A stretch of 64,000 nt of DNA. Origin: Candidatus Korarchaeum sp. GTDB lineage: Archaea; Korarchaeota; Korarchaeia; Korarchaeales; Korarchaeaceae. Where the stretch lies: positions 682,001-746,000 of the forward strand of contig JAWAID010000001.1 of NCBI GenBank assembly GCA_038888615.1, read 5' to 3'. Made by a program: the position numbers and the translations under genes. The notes below the pieces were generated by a model that saw only the letters and a program-made list of their open reading frames with translations, searched no databases and had not been told where the DNA came from. Below are positions 43,527-50,989 of this stretch, one piece after another (the stretch's first letter is position 1; each line of letters starts with the position of its first letter).

Positions 43527-43779
43527 TTTCATACTCTGAACCGATACTCCTGTAGAGGAGATCAGCTAGGTCCTCAGATAGGTTGGTGAGGATCACCTTG
43601 AGTCCCAGCCTCGGTTCCCTCATCAGGTCCCAGACATCAGGCCTAGGTGCCCCCATCTCCTCATATACCTCCTCCAAGAGCTCGGAGAATTCCTCCAAGA
43701 GTTCCCTGTCTCCCTCAGCTAGGTACCTCCTGGCTAGGGCCCTCAGCCTCAGATTCAACTCGAGCAACCTCTCGAGCAT
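43513..43779 (-). CDS. hypothetical small helical protein
   Basis: Not recognised. The 88 residues are Leu/Glu-rich, with predicted helices and a Pro-rich turn (MGAPRPDVWDLMREP). The ATG at 43779 is preceded by GGGTGACC. It lies between the PRC-barrel and rpoG genes on the opposite strand. The good binding site and codon use favour it being real. Confidence 0.55.
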   Translation of the reverse strand: MLERLLELNLRLRALARRYLAEGDRELLEEFSELLEEVYEEMGAPRPDVWDLMREPRLGLKVILTNLSEDLADLLYRSIGSEYETSSS

Positions 43780-43842
43780 CGGTCACCCGGGCCACGCTGC
43801 CTTTTTATTCTGGAGGAGTCGCGAGGTGAAGGTGAAAGTTAC

Positions 43843-44175
43843 GTGAGAGCCCTGCTCAAGTCCCTGAGGAAGGATCCCCTGTTCGATGTAGATGTGCTGG
43901 AGTTCTCAGCGACTGACGGCTCCTTCGAGTTCACCCTGGAGTTCCCGAGAGGTCTGCTCGCGTTCAGGGAGGGAAGCGAGGTTGAGGTGAGCTTGGGTGA
44001 GGAGGAAGAAAATGCAGATGTCCTGATGAAGGGCATAGTTTACAGGGTCGATGACGCCTCCAAGGTGATCGAGGTATCTTTCCACGGTCTCCTCCTCAGG
44101 ATGACCTACCGCAAGAGGCCCCCGTTCGATCTCAGCGAGGGGAGCGAGGTCTACCTATCCCTGAGGTTCCGATAA
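43843..44175 (+). CDS. rpoG: RNA polymerase subunit G (Rpb8 homologue)
   Basis: This resembles eukaryotic Rpb8. The conserved middle is VLMKGIVYRVDD, then VIEVSFHGLLLRMTY, and the last strand GSEVYLSLRFR, matching the Rpb8 pattern V-M-x-G-x-V-Y-R, S-x-G-G-L-L-M-R and V-Y-L. It is 110 aa, the archaeal size. The start is GTG at 43843 after AAGGTGAAAG; CCTTTTTATTC near 43800 is the TATA box. Archaeal Rpb8 is known only from crenarchaea and korarchaea, so this helps place the organism. Confidence 0.8.
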   Translation: MRALLKSLRKDPLFDVDVLEFSATDGSFEFTLEFPRGLLAFREGSEVEVSLGEEEENADVLMKGIVYRVDDASKVIEVSFHGLLLRMTYRKRPPFDLSEGSEVYLSLRFR

Positions 44176-44242
44176 TCATGAAACTTTTTATCCACATTTC
44201 CGGAGGAAAATATTAATATTTTAGGGATAGAGCGGTATATTG

Positions 44243-44857
44243 ATGAATGAACTTTCAACGTATGATGAACCCGAGCTCATCGGGGAGGCCGGGGGTCGCT
44301 CACCACTCCCGAGGAGGAGTCATCCAGCGGTGAGGAGGATAGCTGAGTCACTGGGAGTACCTGAGGAGGTTGAGAGGACAGCTAACAACCTATTGCTGTG
44401 GTACAAGCTAGTTAAGAGGAGGAGAGCGACTCCTCCAGTCAGCTTGGCGTCTATCGTACTAGCGAGCAGGATGCACGGGGTTGCTATACCGATCAAATCG
44501 TTGAACGTATCTGGGAGGGCTCTGATGAGGGCCTTGGGGGAGCTGAAGTCCCTGGCGAGGAAGGAGGACGACTGGGACTCCTACTTGAACTACGTCATGA
44601 CGAGACTCATGTTAGCCTTGAGCCTGGAGAACAAGCACCTGGTGAGGGAGAGGATACTCGTTAGAGCGAAGAGGGAGCTCAGGGTACTCAGGGAGAGGGC
44701 TCCCGGTAAGAACCCCTTGGGGGTAGTCGCTCTCGCGGTTTACTCAGCGACCAAGGGGTGCGGTCTTAGGGTATCGCTCGATACGGTGGCTAGGTGCTCG
44801 GGGGTCCACAGGAACACGCTCTACAGGATAGCGAGGGGGCTGAGGGATGGAGGATGA
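44243..44857 (+). CDS. TFB-like protein lacking the zinc ribbon
   Basis: It has two cyclin-like repeats as in TFB/TFIIB: about residues 25-110 and 115-204, the second ending GKNPLGVVALAVYSATKGCG then a helix-turn-helix (VSLDTVARCSGVHRNTLYRIARGL). The N-terminal zinc ribbon and B-finger are missing; instead there is a 25-residue acidic, Gly-rich start. It could bind TBP/DNA but not recruit polymerase normally, so a repressor or alternative factor is possible. Leaderless ATG at 44243 (TATA TTAATATTTTAG about 44212-44223). The stop overlaps the next tiny gene by 11 bp. Confidence 0.72.
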   Translation: MNELSTYDEPELIGEAGGRSPLPRRSHPAVRRIAESLGVPEEVERTANNLLLWYKLVKRRRATPPVSLASIVLASRMHGVAIPIKSLNVSGRALMRALGELKSLARKEDDWDSYLNYVMTRLMLALSLENKHLVRERILVRAKRELRVLRERAPGKNPLGVVALAVYSATKGCGLRVSLDTVARCSGVHRNTLYRIARGLRDGG

Positions 44858-44975
44858 GCTGAGGTTCGAGATGGAGATCATCAGGAACCAGATAGAGTAC
44901 CTCTTCTTCAAGCTGGAGGAGGTGATCAGGAGGATCGAGAGGATAGAGGAGAGCTTAACCGAGCTTCGACGGTGA
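44847..44975 (+). CDS. 42-aa coiled-coil peptide
   Basis: This short gene begins within the TFB-like gene (ATG at 44847, after GGGGGCTGAGGG) and ends four bases before the HerA ATPase start. The peptide is one amphipathic Glu/Arg/Ile helix with regular heptads (EYLFFKLEEVIRRIERIEE). Its location and codon use suggest it is translated and works with one of its neighbours, for example as an oligomerising partner. No homologue known to me. Confidence 0.55.
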   Translation: MEDELRFEMEIIRNQIEYLFFKLEEVIRRIERIEESLTELRR

Positions 44976-44979
44976 GCGG

Positions 44980-46641
44980 ATGGAGAGGGACCTATTAACA
45001 ATCGCTATAGCCGTAGCTTTTCCAATAGCGCTTCTGATGATCTATCGCAAGGAAATAGGGACACTCACGGTGTACGGGGCCTCAGCTGCACTGATACTAG
45101 CTGCATTAGCGCCCCCGCTCCTCCTCCTAATCAGGCGCCGCGGGCCGAGGGCTACTAGCAAAAGGGAAGTTATTTTAGCTAAGATCAATATTTATGATAA
45201 AAATACAAGTATAAATGTTAATAAGATTAAAGAAATAGCGGAATCAATGGGAATAGGAGCAGCTTTGCTCTCAGCGGTCAACGGCGGGAGGAGGGTCATG
45301 GGGAGGAGCTTGGGCAGCAGGGTGAGCTACGGCATGCTCATATGGGCCGATGGGAGAGGGAAGGAAGGGAGGGAGGTAATAAGAGCAGCTGTTTCAGCGA
45401 TAAACAGCTCTTCTGAGGGATTTAAGCTTGAGATAATCGAGAGAAGGATTGATCCCGAGGTAATATCGCTCCTCCTCGGGATGCCTGATGTCAAGGAGCC
45501 GATCCCCGTGGAGGTGGGGAGGGAGGAGAGAAGGAGCGAGCTCCTGATAGAGATAGGGGAGAGGAGGGGAAAGGTGATAAGTATAGGAGCCGAGGAATTA
45601 ACTAAGCACGTCCTGATAGCTGGTCAAACAGGCTCAGGGAAGACGACGACGGCTAAGAGGATAGTTTACGAGGCCTGGAACCTGGGGATACCCTCGCTCA
45701 TAATGGACTCCCACTGGGAGTACAGGAACCTCGTCCTGCAGCTAGGGGGGAGGGTCTTCTTCAACAGGCAGGGCTACCCTCAGGTATGCGTCAACCCCCT
45801 GGCCTCGATACCTAGGGGTGAGAAGGAGGTCTTCCTTGTCGCTGAGACCCTATCTACACTCCTAGATCTGACTCCCTCTCAGTTCTACATCCTCCTGAAG
45901 GCATTACGTAGGCTTAGCGATTTATCGACCGAGAAGAATCCCCCAAACATGCTCGATCTGATCGTCGAGGTTAAGGCGATGGCATCCGGCTCCCAACCCG
46001 AGGAGGAGAGCAAGGCTGCTCTCATTAGGAAGCTGGAGCCCCTAGTTTCGGGAGGCGGTGAGACCCTCTTCTCCTGCGATAACATCCTCTCGACGGGCTT
46101 CGAGGACGCGCTGACGCTGGTCGAGCTGGGGGATATAGAGAGCGACCTGCAGAAGCAGTTACTGGCCACCTTCATCCTGAAGAAGGTGAAGGACCGCTTC
46201 ATAAGGGAGGAAGCCAAATCCAACTTCCCAAGGCTCCTAATAGTTTTGGAGGAAGCTGAAAAGCTCATACCTAAGTATAAGGATTCTATTGGATTTGAGC
46301 TAGTGAGCAGGCTATTCGCTGAGCTCAGGAAGTTCGGTATCTCGCTCGTAATGGTATCCCAGAGCCTCTCCGAGGTACCTGAGGCCGCCATCAGGAACAC
46401 CGGGGTTAAGCTGATACATAGGGTGGACTCGCCCAGCGACCTGAGGCTCCTGAGGGGATCGGGTGAGAGGGGCGTCATCGAGAAGGCGAGAACTCTCATG
46501 CCGGGGGAGTGCATCCTGATAGCCCCCTACAGCGTGGAGGTTCTGCAGGTTAGGGCCGTTGATGAATTGCCCCTCAGGAGGGAGAGGGCAGATGATCTGG
46601 TGAGGACGAACAGCTTCTACTGGCCCCTATCCCAGTTTTGA
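44980..46641 (+). CDS. membrane-anchored HerA/FtsK-like ATPase
   Basis: Residues 1-55 include two hydrophobic helices (LLTIAIAVAFPIALLMIY and VYGASAALILAALAPPLLLLI). After a linker, the ATPase domain has Walker A LIAGQTGSGKTTTAKR (~residue 210), SLIMDSHWEYRNL, Walker B LLIVLEEAEKLIPKY (~415) and an arginine-finger-like end. It is of the HerA/VirB4 class that moves DNA. Membrane tethering points to DNA transfer or segregation instead of NurA-linked resection; no nurA, mre11 or rad50 is here. GGTGAGCGG precedes the ATG. A low-GC patch lies at 45180-45245. Confidence 0.75.
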   Translation: MERDLLTIAIAVAFPIALLMIYRKEIGTLTVYGASAALILAALAPPLLLLIRRRGPRATSKREVILAKINIYDKNTSINVNKIKEIAESMGIGAALLSAVNGGRRVMGRSLGSRVSYGMLIWADGRGKEGREVIRAAVSAINSSSEGFKLEIIERRIDPEVISLLLGMPDVKEPIPVEVGREERRSELLIEIGERRGKVISIGAEELTKHVLIAGQTGSGKTTTAKRIVYEAWNLGIPSLIMDSHWEYRNLVLQLGGRVFFNRQGYPQVCVNPLASIPRGEKEVFLVAETLSTLLDLTPSQFYILLKALRRLSDLSTEKNPPNMLDLIVEVKAMASGSQPEEESKAALIRKLEPLVSGGGETLFSCDNILSTGFEDALTLVELGDIESDLQKQLLATFILKKVKDRFIREEAKSNFPRLLIVLEEAEKLIPKYKDSIGFELVSRLFAELRKFGISLVMVSQSLSEVPEAAIRNTGVKLIHRVDSPSDLRLLRGSGERGVIEKARTLMPGECILIAPYSVEVLQVRAVDELPLRRERADDLVRTNSFYWPLSQF

Positions 46642-47157
46642 GATCTCATCAAGTATCGAGAGGAAGTCCTGAGTCCAATCGAACCTCCTACGTTTCCCAC
46701 TTATAGCCACCTCGAGCTCCTCCTCCAGAGTCCCCTCGCAGCCATCCACCTCGAGTACCCTATCGCTAATCTCCATGGCGTCGAAGAGGGGTCCATCTAT
46801 GGCTTCGTACTCAACGTTCTCCCTTATCTTCCTCCCGCTGTAACCCCTCTCCCTCAACCTCCTGAGCAGTAGGGAGGGCCTGCACCTTACGACCACGACG
46901 AGGGAGACCCTCTCCTTAGGGATGGCGTAGGGGCTGATGGTCTCTATGACTAAGCAGCTTGCCTTCTCGAGGATTCCGGAGATCTCCTCTCTCACCCTAT
47001 CCTCATCTATCACGTAACTGTCCCTTTCAACGTCCCTCTCAATGATAAAACCCTTCTCCAAGGCTAAATCGCCTACGTTCAAGTAAGCGCAGTTCAATCT
47101 CTCGGAGAGGGCCTTAGCCACCGCAGTCTTACCCGAGCCGGGCGCGCCCAGGACCAC
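46627..47157 (-). CDS. adenylate kinase-like NTPase (AK6/Fap7)
   Basis: A small P-loop kinase/ATPase needed for late 18S/16S rRNA processing in eukaryotes and archaea. VLGAPGSGKTAVAKAL, YLNVGDLALEKGFI, IDEDRVREEI and the AK6 motif ENVEYEAIDGPLFDAMEISDRVLEVD. It is 176 aa. GTG at 47157 is leaderless, since the TATA at 47175-47186 is about 25 bp away. Its 3' end overlaps the HerA gene by 15 bp. Confidence 0.9.
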   Translation of the reverse strand: MVLGAPGSGKTAVAKALSERLNCAYLNVGDLALEKGFIIERDVERDSYVIDEDRVREEISGILEKASCLVIETISPYAIPKERVSLVVVVRCRPSLLLRRLRERGYSGRKIRENVEYEAIDGPLFDAMEISDRVLEVDGCEGTLEEELEVAISGKRRRFDWTQDFLSILDEISKLG

Positions 47158-47174
47158 GATAGCGCCTACGCTAA

Positions 47175-47186
47175 GATTTATATTTC
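47175..47186. promoter_or_regulatory. shared TATA box of tRNA-Glu and fap7
   Basis: GATTTATATTTC lies about 26 bp from both the GTG start of the Fap7 gene on the left and the first base of tRNA-Glu on the right, so one AT-rich element may drive both transcripts. Confidence 0.5.
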
Positions 47187-47206
47187 TCAGGATCCCATCC
47201 CCCTGG

Positions 47207-47284
47207 GCTCCGGTGGTGTAGCCCGGTTGAGCATAGGGGCCTCTCGAGCCCCAGACCCGGGTTCAAATCCCGGCCGGAGCACCA
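47207..47284 (+). tRNA. tRNA-Glu (CTC)
   Basis: Acceptor GCTCCGG/CCGGAGC, anticodon stem GGGGC/GCCCC around CTCTCGA giving anticodon CTC, T-arm CCGGG-TTCAAAT-CCCGG. Discriminator A followed by encoded CCA (47282-47284), unlike the Val tRNA at 43.1 kb. No intron. Confidence 0.97.
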
Positions 47285-47327
47285 TCAAATAAATCATCTC
47301 CTCCTAACCCTTCCCGGCTTCAGATAA

Positions 47328-47771
47328 TTAAATTAATGCATTATAGATGCTCAACAGTCTCTCAATAGCCCTCCTCGGTGAGTGATGCTCCTTCAGGTAA
47401 GCGTACTCCTCCTGCCATAGCCTGATATCAGCCCCTCTCACGGAATTTATGATCCCCTCCTCATCAGAGACGTCCTTCAACGGGGAGCCCCTGTACTCCT
47501 CGTATTCCGATGACACGTACGTTATCACGGGCCTACCGCACGCTATGGCCTCAAGAGAGATCATTCCGAGCGCCCCTAATCTGAACTGATCGATCACTAT
47601 ATCTGCGTTCCAATAGTACTCGCACATCTCCTCATGCGACGTTTTCGGGAGCACCCTCAGGCGTAAGCCCAAGGAGGACGCTAGAGCTAAGGTCCTCTCG
47701 AGATCCACACCGTGCCCGATGATGCTGACCTCGACCTCATCCTTAATCTTACTTAGCGGGATCGAGGAGGA
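47328..47771 (-). pseudogene. truncated GT4 glycosyltransferase, C-terminal half only
   Basis: The open frame runs from a stop at 47772-47774 to 47328. It reads as the C-terminal Rossmann domain of a GT-B glycosyltransferase: SIIGHGVDLERTLALASSLG, EMCEYYWNADIVIDQF, LGALGMISLEAIACGRPVITY. No N-terminal acceptor domain exists upstream; that DNA is occupied by the plus-strand gene at 47719. So the gene was cut by a rearrangement. A GTG at 47708 could allow a 126-aa protein, but it would be inactive. Confidence 0.7.
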
Positions 47772-48189
47772 CTATGACTTCGATCACGACGAGATCGTTG
47801 AGAAGCTTGTTGCGTTGGGCGAGGGACTGGGGTTTGAAGCCGAGAGCGAAGTCCCCGTAGCCACCGGAGCTAGGGTTGATGTCGTTTGGAGGGCCAAGAT
47901 CGGGAACCTCGGTATCGTAAACTACGTCTTCGAGGTGCACAGGGCTGGCTCGATCGATTCAGCGATACTGAACTTGATGAAAGCCAAGAACAACCCTACG
48001 GTGCAGAAGCTAATAATAGTCTCGAACACGAGGAACTTGAAAATCATGGAAAGGGAGATCTCGGCACTAGCGGAGGAGTTCAGGAAATTCGTATCCTACA
48101 TGGAGGCGAAGGACGTATTGGAGGCATCACAGCTGCTTCAACGATTAAGTGAGATATTAGAGAAGCTGGAACTCGTGAGAGTATCGTGA
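47719..48189 (+). CDS. hypothetical protein, possible PD-(D/E)XK-like fold
   Basis: Not firmly recognised. The middle (GARVDVVWRAKI, then GIVNYVFEVHRAGSIDSAILNLMKAK) has the D...E-x-H/K spacing and strand-helix pattern of PD-(D/E)XK nucleases, with His where Lys is usual. The end is helical. The N-terminus (before IEEDYDFDHDEIVEKL) is antisense to the broken glycosyltransferase and may be an artefact; the true start is unclear and the gene may itself be truncated at the same junction. Confidence 0.5.
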   Translation: MMLTSTSSLILLSGIEEDYDFDHDEIVEKLVALGEGLGFEAESEVPVATGARVDVVWRAKIGNLGIVNYVFEVHRAGSIDSAILNLMKAKNNPTVQKLIIVSNTRNLKIMEREISALAEEFRKFVSYMEAKDVLEASQLLQRLSEILEKLELVRVS

Positions 48190-48274
48190 AAAATCTTTTA
48201 CCACACATGAGTGCAAACAGCATCTGAAGACCGATCCACCTGACGACCTAAGTCGTAAAAGCCCAAGATCCCAT

Positions 48275-48658
48275 TCAGTACGGGAGATTACCGAAGAGAG
48301 TGGTCACGGGATCGAAGGAAGCTATTGAGACGAGCGCGCTCCAAATGATGTACGCGACCAAAGAGGCGAATATCAAGCGGATCGGTTGCTTATTGTAAGC
48401 CGGTATTAACAGGAACAGGGCTTGGATCAGGACCAAGGTGAGGTAGAAGTGGCTTAATATCACATCAAGGGGCTGCATCCAAACTATCATCACCCAAACC
48501 CCGAGCTCGGCTATGAACAGGGATATTGGGAATGTGAAAAGGGCGAGGAGGGAACCGTAAACGGCTTCCTCAAGGGTCGTTTTGACAGAAGGTGAGAGGA
48601 ACCTCCTTCTCCTCCTAGCCGCTGGTACTCTCCTCCTCCAACTTCTTCCAGTCAGCAT
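48275..48658 (-). CDS. hypothetical membrane protein
   Basis: Not recognised. 127 aa with a strongly basic N-terminus (RRRVPAARRRRRF) and three hydrophobic helices (AVYGSLLALFTFPISLFIAEL, LTLVLIQALFLLIPA, LIFASLVAYIIWSALVSI). The ATG at 48658 follows GAGGTGAAATGC, which overlaps the pyrH stop, so it is coupled with UMP kinase. Confidence 0.6.
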   Translation of the reverse strand: MLTGRSWRRRVPAARRRRRFLSPSVKTTLEEAVYGSLLALFTFPISLFIAELGVWVMIVWMQPLDVILSHFYLTLVLIQALFLLIPAYNKQPIRLIFASLVAYIIWSALVSIASFDPVTTLFGNLPY

Positions 48659-48663
48659 GCATT

Positions 48664-49344
48664 TCACCTCACTAAGCTACCCACTCTCTTACCCTCGAGT
48701 AGGCCCCTGAGGGCTCTCGGATCATCAGCACTTAAAATTATCGTCTTTATCGACGATCTCCTCAGTATCCTTATCGAGGTTACGTCGAGGAGCTCATACC
48801 TCCCCGGGTCGTAGGGCTTCCCAGAGACTATCCTCTCGAGCTCATCGTAACTCAGCTCCTCAATCCTCCTTGCCTCCGGGTTCTCCCTAGGATCCTCCTC
48901 GTAGACCCCATCCACCCCCGTCATCTTCACCAGGGTATCGAAGCCCAGCCTCTCGGCGATTATCGCGGCAACGGTATCCGTTGAGTACCCGGGGTGGATG
49001 CCTCCAGCCACGGCAACCCTGCGCATCGCATTGGCTAGGGCAGCCTCCTCGTAGCTCTCTATGACCTTCGGGTAAGCTATCTCACCTAAGGCCGATATCG
49101 TCAGCAGAGCGTGGAGCCTCGTCACGAGGATACCAGCGTAGTCCTGCATGTACTTGCTCCCTCCCACCTTGCTCACTGCATCTATGTACCTCCTAGCCAC
49201 ATCGCTTCCTCCAGTTACCACGGCCACGCTCATCCTGGCGTGCAGCTCCCTGATGGTATCGGCTACGCTCAGCAGCCTCCGAGGGCCCTCATCCAATATA
49301 CCTTCGAAGACCCTTCCCCCGAGCAGCAGGACGATCCCCCTCAA
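48664..49344 (-). CDS. pyrH: uridylate (UMP) kinase, archaeal type
   Basis: Makes UDP from UMP in pyrimidine synthesis; amino acid kinase fold. VLLLGGRVF, VAVVTGGSDVARRYIDAV, VAGGIHPGYSTDTVAAIIAE, VKMTGVDGVYEEDP. It is 226 aa as in other archaea. The start is TTG at 49344 with GAGGTGATAAC, directly after the taw1 stop. Confidence 0.93.
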   Translation of the reverse strand: MRGIVLLLGGRVFEGILDEGPRRLLSVADTIRELHARMSVAVVTGGSDVARRYIDAVSKVGGSKYMQDYAGILVTRLHALLTISALGEIAYPKVIESYEEAALANAMRRVAVAGGIHPGYSTDTVAAIIAERLGFDTLVKMTGVDGVYEEDPRENPEARRIEELSYDELERIVSGKPYDPGRYELLDVTSIRILRRSSIKTIILSADDPRALRGLLEGKRVGSLVR

Positions 49345-49353
49345 GTTATCACC

Positions 49354-50331
49354 TCAGTAGAACCTTATGGCCCTCTCAAGCCTAGATAGCAGGACTATGC
49401 CGCTCTCCTCGGACTCGTCCAGGATCCTGTAGCCAGTTAGCTCAGCCAACCTCCCGGCGAACTCCCTGACCTCACTGTGCCAAGGCATGTTAGCCTTCGA
49501 CAACCTCCTCCTGGAGTACCCAACCCACTCGTAAGCTTTGGGCTCGACGTAGGTCGGCTGATATCTCTCTATCAGCCTTGAAAACCCCTCTAAGGATTTC
49601 CCATCCATGTTGAGTCCCCTTATGAGGGGTATCCTCATGACCGTGGGGCACGACAGGGACTGAAGCAGCTCCAGCGTCCTCATGAGCCTGTTCCAAGCAT
49701 CCGGCCAGAGGGGCCTCGTTATCTCAGCATAAAGCCTCTCGAAGGGGGCTGGAACCGTCACGTAAAGTTGAGTTGGCTCCCTTTCCAATCCCTCTATCCT
49801 CTCCGGAAGCGTACCGTTCGTCACTATGAAGGTGGTCATCCCCCTCCTGGAGAAGGCCTCGACCAAGCTCCCTATCCTGGGGTAGAGCATGGGCTCCCCC
49901 GTCAGCGAGATCGCCGCATGCTTGGGCTCCTCGGCCTCCCTAACCCACTCCCTCCTGAAGACTTTAACGCCCTTGTAACCCTGAACGAGCATCCTCTGGA
50001 CCCTTATGCTCCCCTCAGCTATCTCCTCAGGATCATCCCAAACCCCGTCGGGGACCTCCACCCACCTGTAGTTCTGAGGCACATCGCTGGCGTTTAGCCT
50101 CCAGCAGTAGCTACATTGCATGTTGCAGAAGGAAGCCGTAGGGCTCATCTGTATGCACCTCCAGGTAGGGATACCGAAGAACCTGTTCTTGTAGCAGGTC
50201 TTACCCTCCATCATCGCCTTCCTGAACCAGTAGCAGGGCTTCACCGCCGAGTGATTCAGGACGAACTTGTAGCCCTGCTTCTCCATCAGCCTCCTAACGT
50301 GATCGGGTGTGCTCACCAGCGAGCTCAACAT
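49354..50331 (-). CDS. taw1: tRNA 4-demethylwyosine synthase (Taw1)
   Basis: Radical SAM enzyme that makes the tricyclic wyosine base at tRNA-Phe position 37. CNMQCSYCWR binds the SAM cluster; other conserved parts are PTWRCIQMSP, AISLTGEPMLYPR, FIVTNGTLP, VEPKAYEWVGYSRRRLSKANMPWHSEV. It is 325 aa. The ATG at 50331 is leaderless (TATA in 50358-50367). A longer ORF to 51018 is antisense to translin and rejected. The other wyosine genes are not here. Confidence 0.95.
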   Translation of the reverse strand: MLSSLVSTPDHVRRLMEKQGYKFVLNHSAVKPCYWFRKAMMEGKTCYKNRFFGIPTWRCIQMSPTASFCNMQCSYCWRLNASDVPQNYRWVEVPDGVWDDPEEIAEGSIRVQRMLVQGYKGVKVFRREWVREAEEPKHAAISLTGEPMLYPRIGSLVEAFSRRGMTTFIVTNGTLPERIEGLEREPTQLYVTVPAPFERLYAEITRPLWPDAWNRLMRTLELLQSLSCPTVMRIPLIRGLNMDGKSLEGFSRLIERYQPTYVEPKAYEWVGYSRRRLSKANMPWHSEVREFAGRLAELTGYRILDESEESGIVLLSRLERAIRFY

Positions 50332-50366
50332 CTTTATCCTGGATACGGTACGGGACTCGATAAAAA
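50331..50366. promoter_or_regulatory. interlocked divergent leaderless promoters of taw1 and translin
   Basis: The two start codons are only about 34 bp apart. The translin TATA (TCTTTATCC, about 50331-50339) overlaps the taw1 start, and the taw1 TATA (ATTTTTATCG on the minus strand, 50358-50367) overlaps the translin start. Each would be ~26 bp from its own leaderless start, so polymerase binding should be mutually exclusive. Confidence 0.55.
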
Positions 50367-50989
50367 TGGTTAAGGTGCTGGACAGGTTGGGGTTGGCCAT
50401 AAGCGAGGTGGAGGGGCTCAGCGAGCTCAGGGAGGAGGCCCTGAGGAGGTCCAGGAGGTGGTTATCGGTAGCTAGATCCTCTATGCTCAATGCTAGGAGG
50501 ATGAGGGACCTTAAGGGAGAGGAGAGAAAGCTCATTGAGGTCTTGAAGGAGATTAGGGATTTCATGGATGAGGCTGAGTCGAAGCTAGGGCCATTGAGCT
50601 GCCACCTGAGGTCAGTCCTGCAGGACCCGGTGCAGGAGGTAGTCGAGGCGATGGTGTTATGCAAGCTCCTGATGGGGGAGGAGGTACCTAGCCACCTGGA
50701 GCTCGGTATCGGGGCTAGGGAGTACTTGCTGGGGATCGGTGATGCGGTAGGGGAGCTGAGGAGAGTATGCCTGGATTTCATGAAGCGGGGGGATGTTGAG
50801 AGGGCTGAGAGCCTGTTGGAGTTGATGGAGGAGATATACGAGGGGTTGAGCTCAGCGGCCCTACCTGACTCACTGGTGCCCCTGAGGAGGAAGGTCGATG
50901 AGGCTAGGATATTAATAGAGAAGACCCTATCTGAACTGGTGTTCGTCAGAGCGAGCAGGAGGGGTGAGAGTGGAGTTAATGAGGGCTGA
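50366..50989 (+). CDS. translin family protein
   Basis: Archaeal translin/C3PO-like, an RNA- and ssDNA-binding helical protein. LREEALRRSRRWLSVARSSMLNAR, LRSVLQDPVQEVVEAMVLCKLL, and RVCLDFMKRGDVERAESLLELMEEIYEGL are family features. It is 207 aa. Leaderless ATG at 50366. Eukaryotic C3PO trims passenger strands and tRNA ends; archaeal forms can cleave RNA. It overlaps ribK by 11 bp. Confidence 0.88.
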   Translation: MVKVLDRLGLAISEVEGLSELREEALRRSRRWLSVARSSMLNARRMRDLKGEERKLIEVLKEIRDFMDEAESKLGPLSCHLRSVLQDPVQEVVEAMVLCKLLMGEEVPSHLELGIGAREYLLGIGDAVGELRRVCLDFMKRGDVERAESLLELMEEIYEGLSSAALPDSLVPLRRKVDEARILIEKTLSELVFVRASRRGESGVNEG

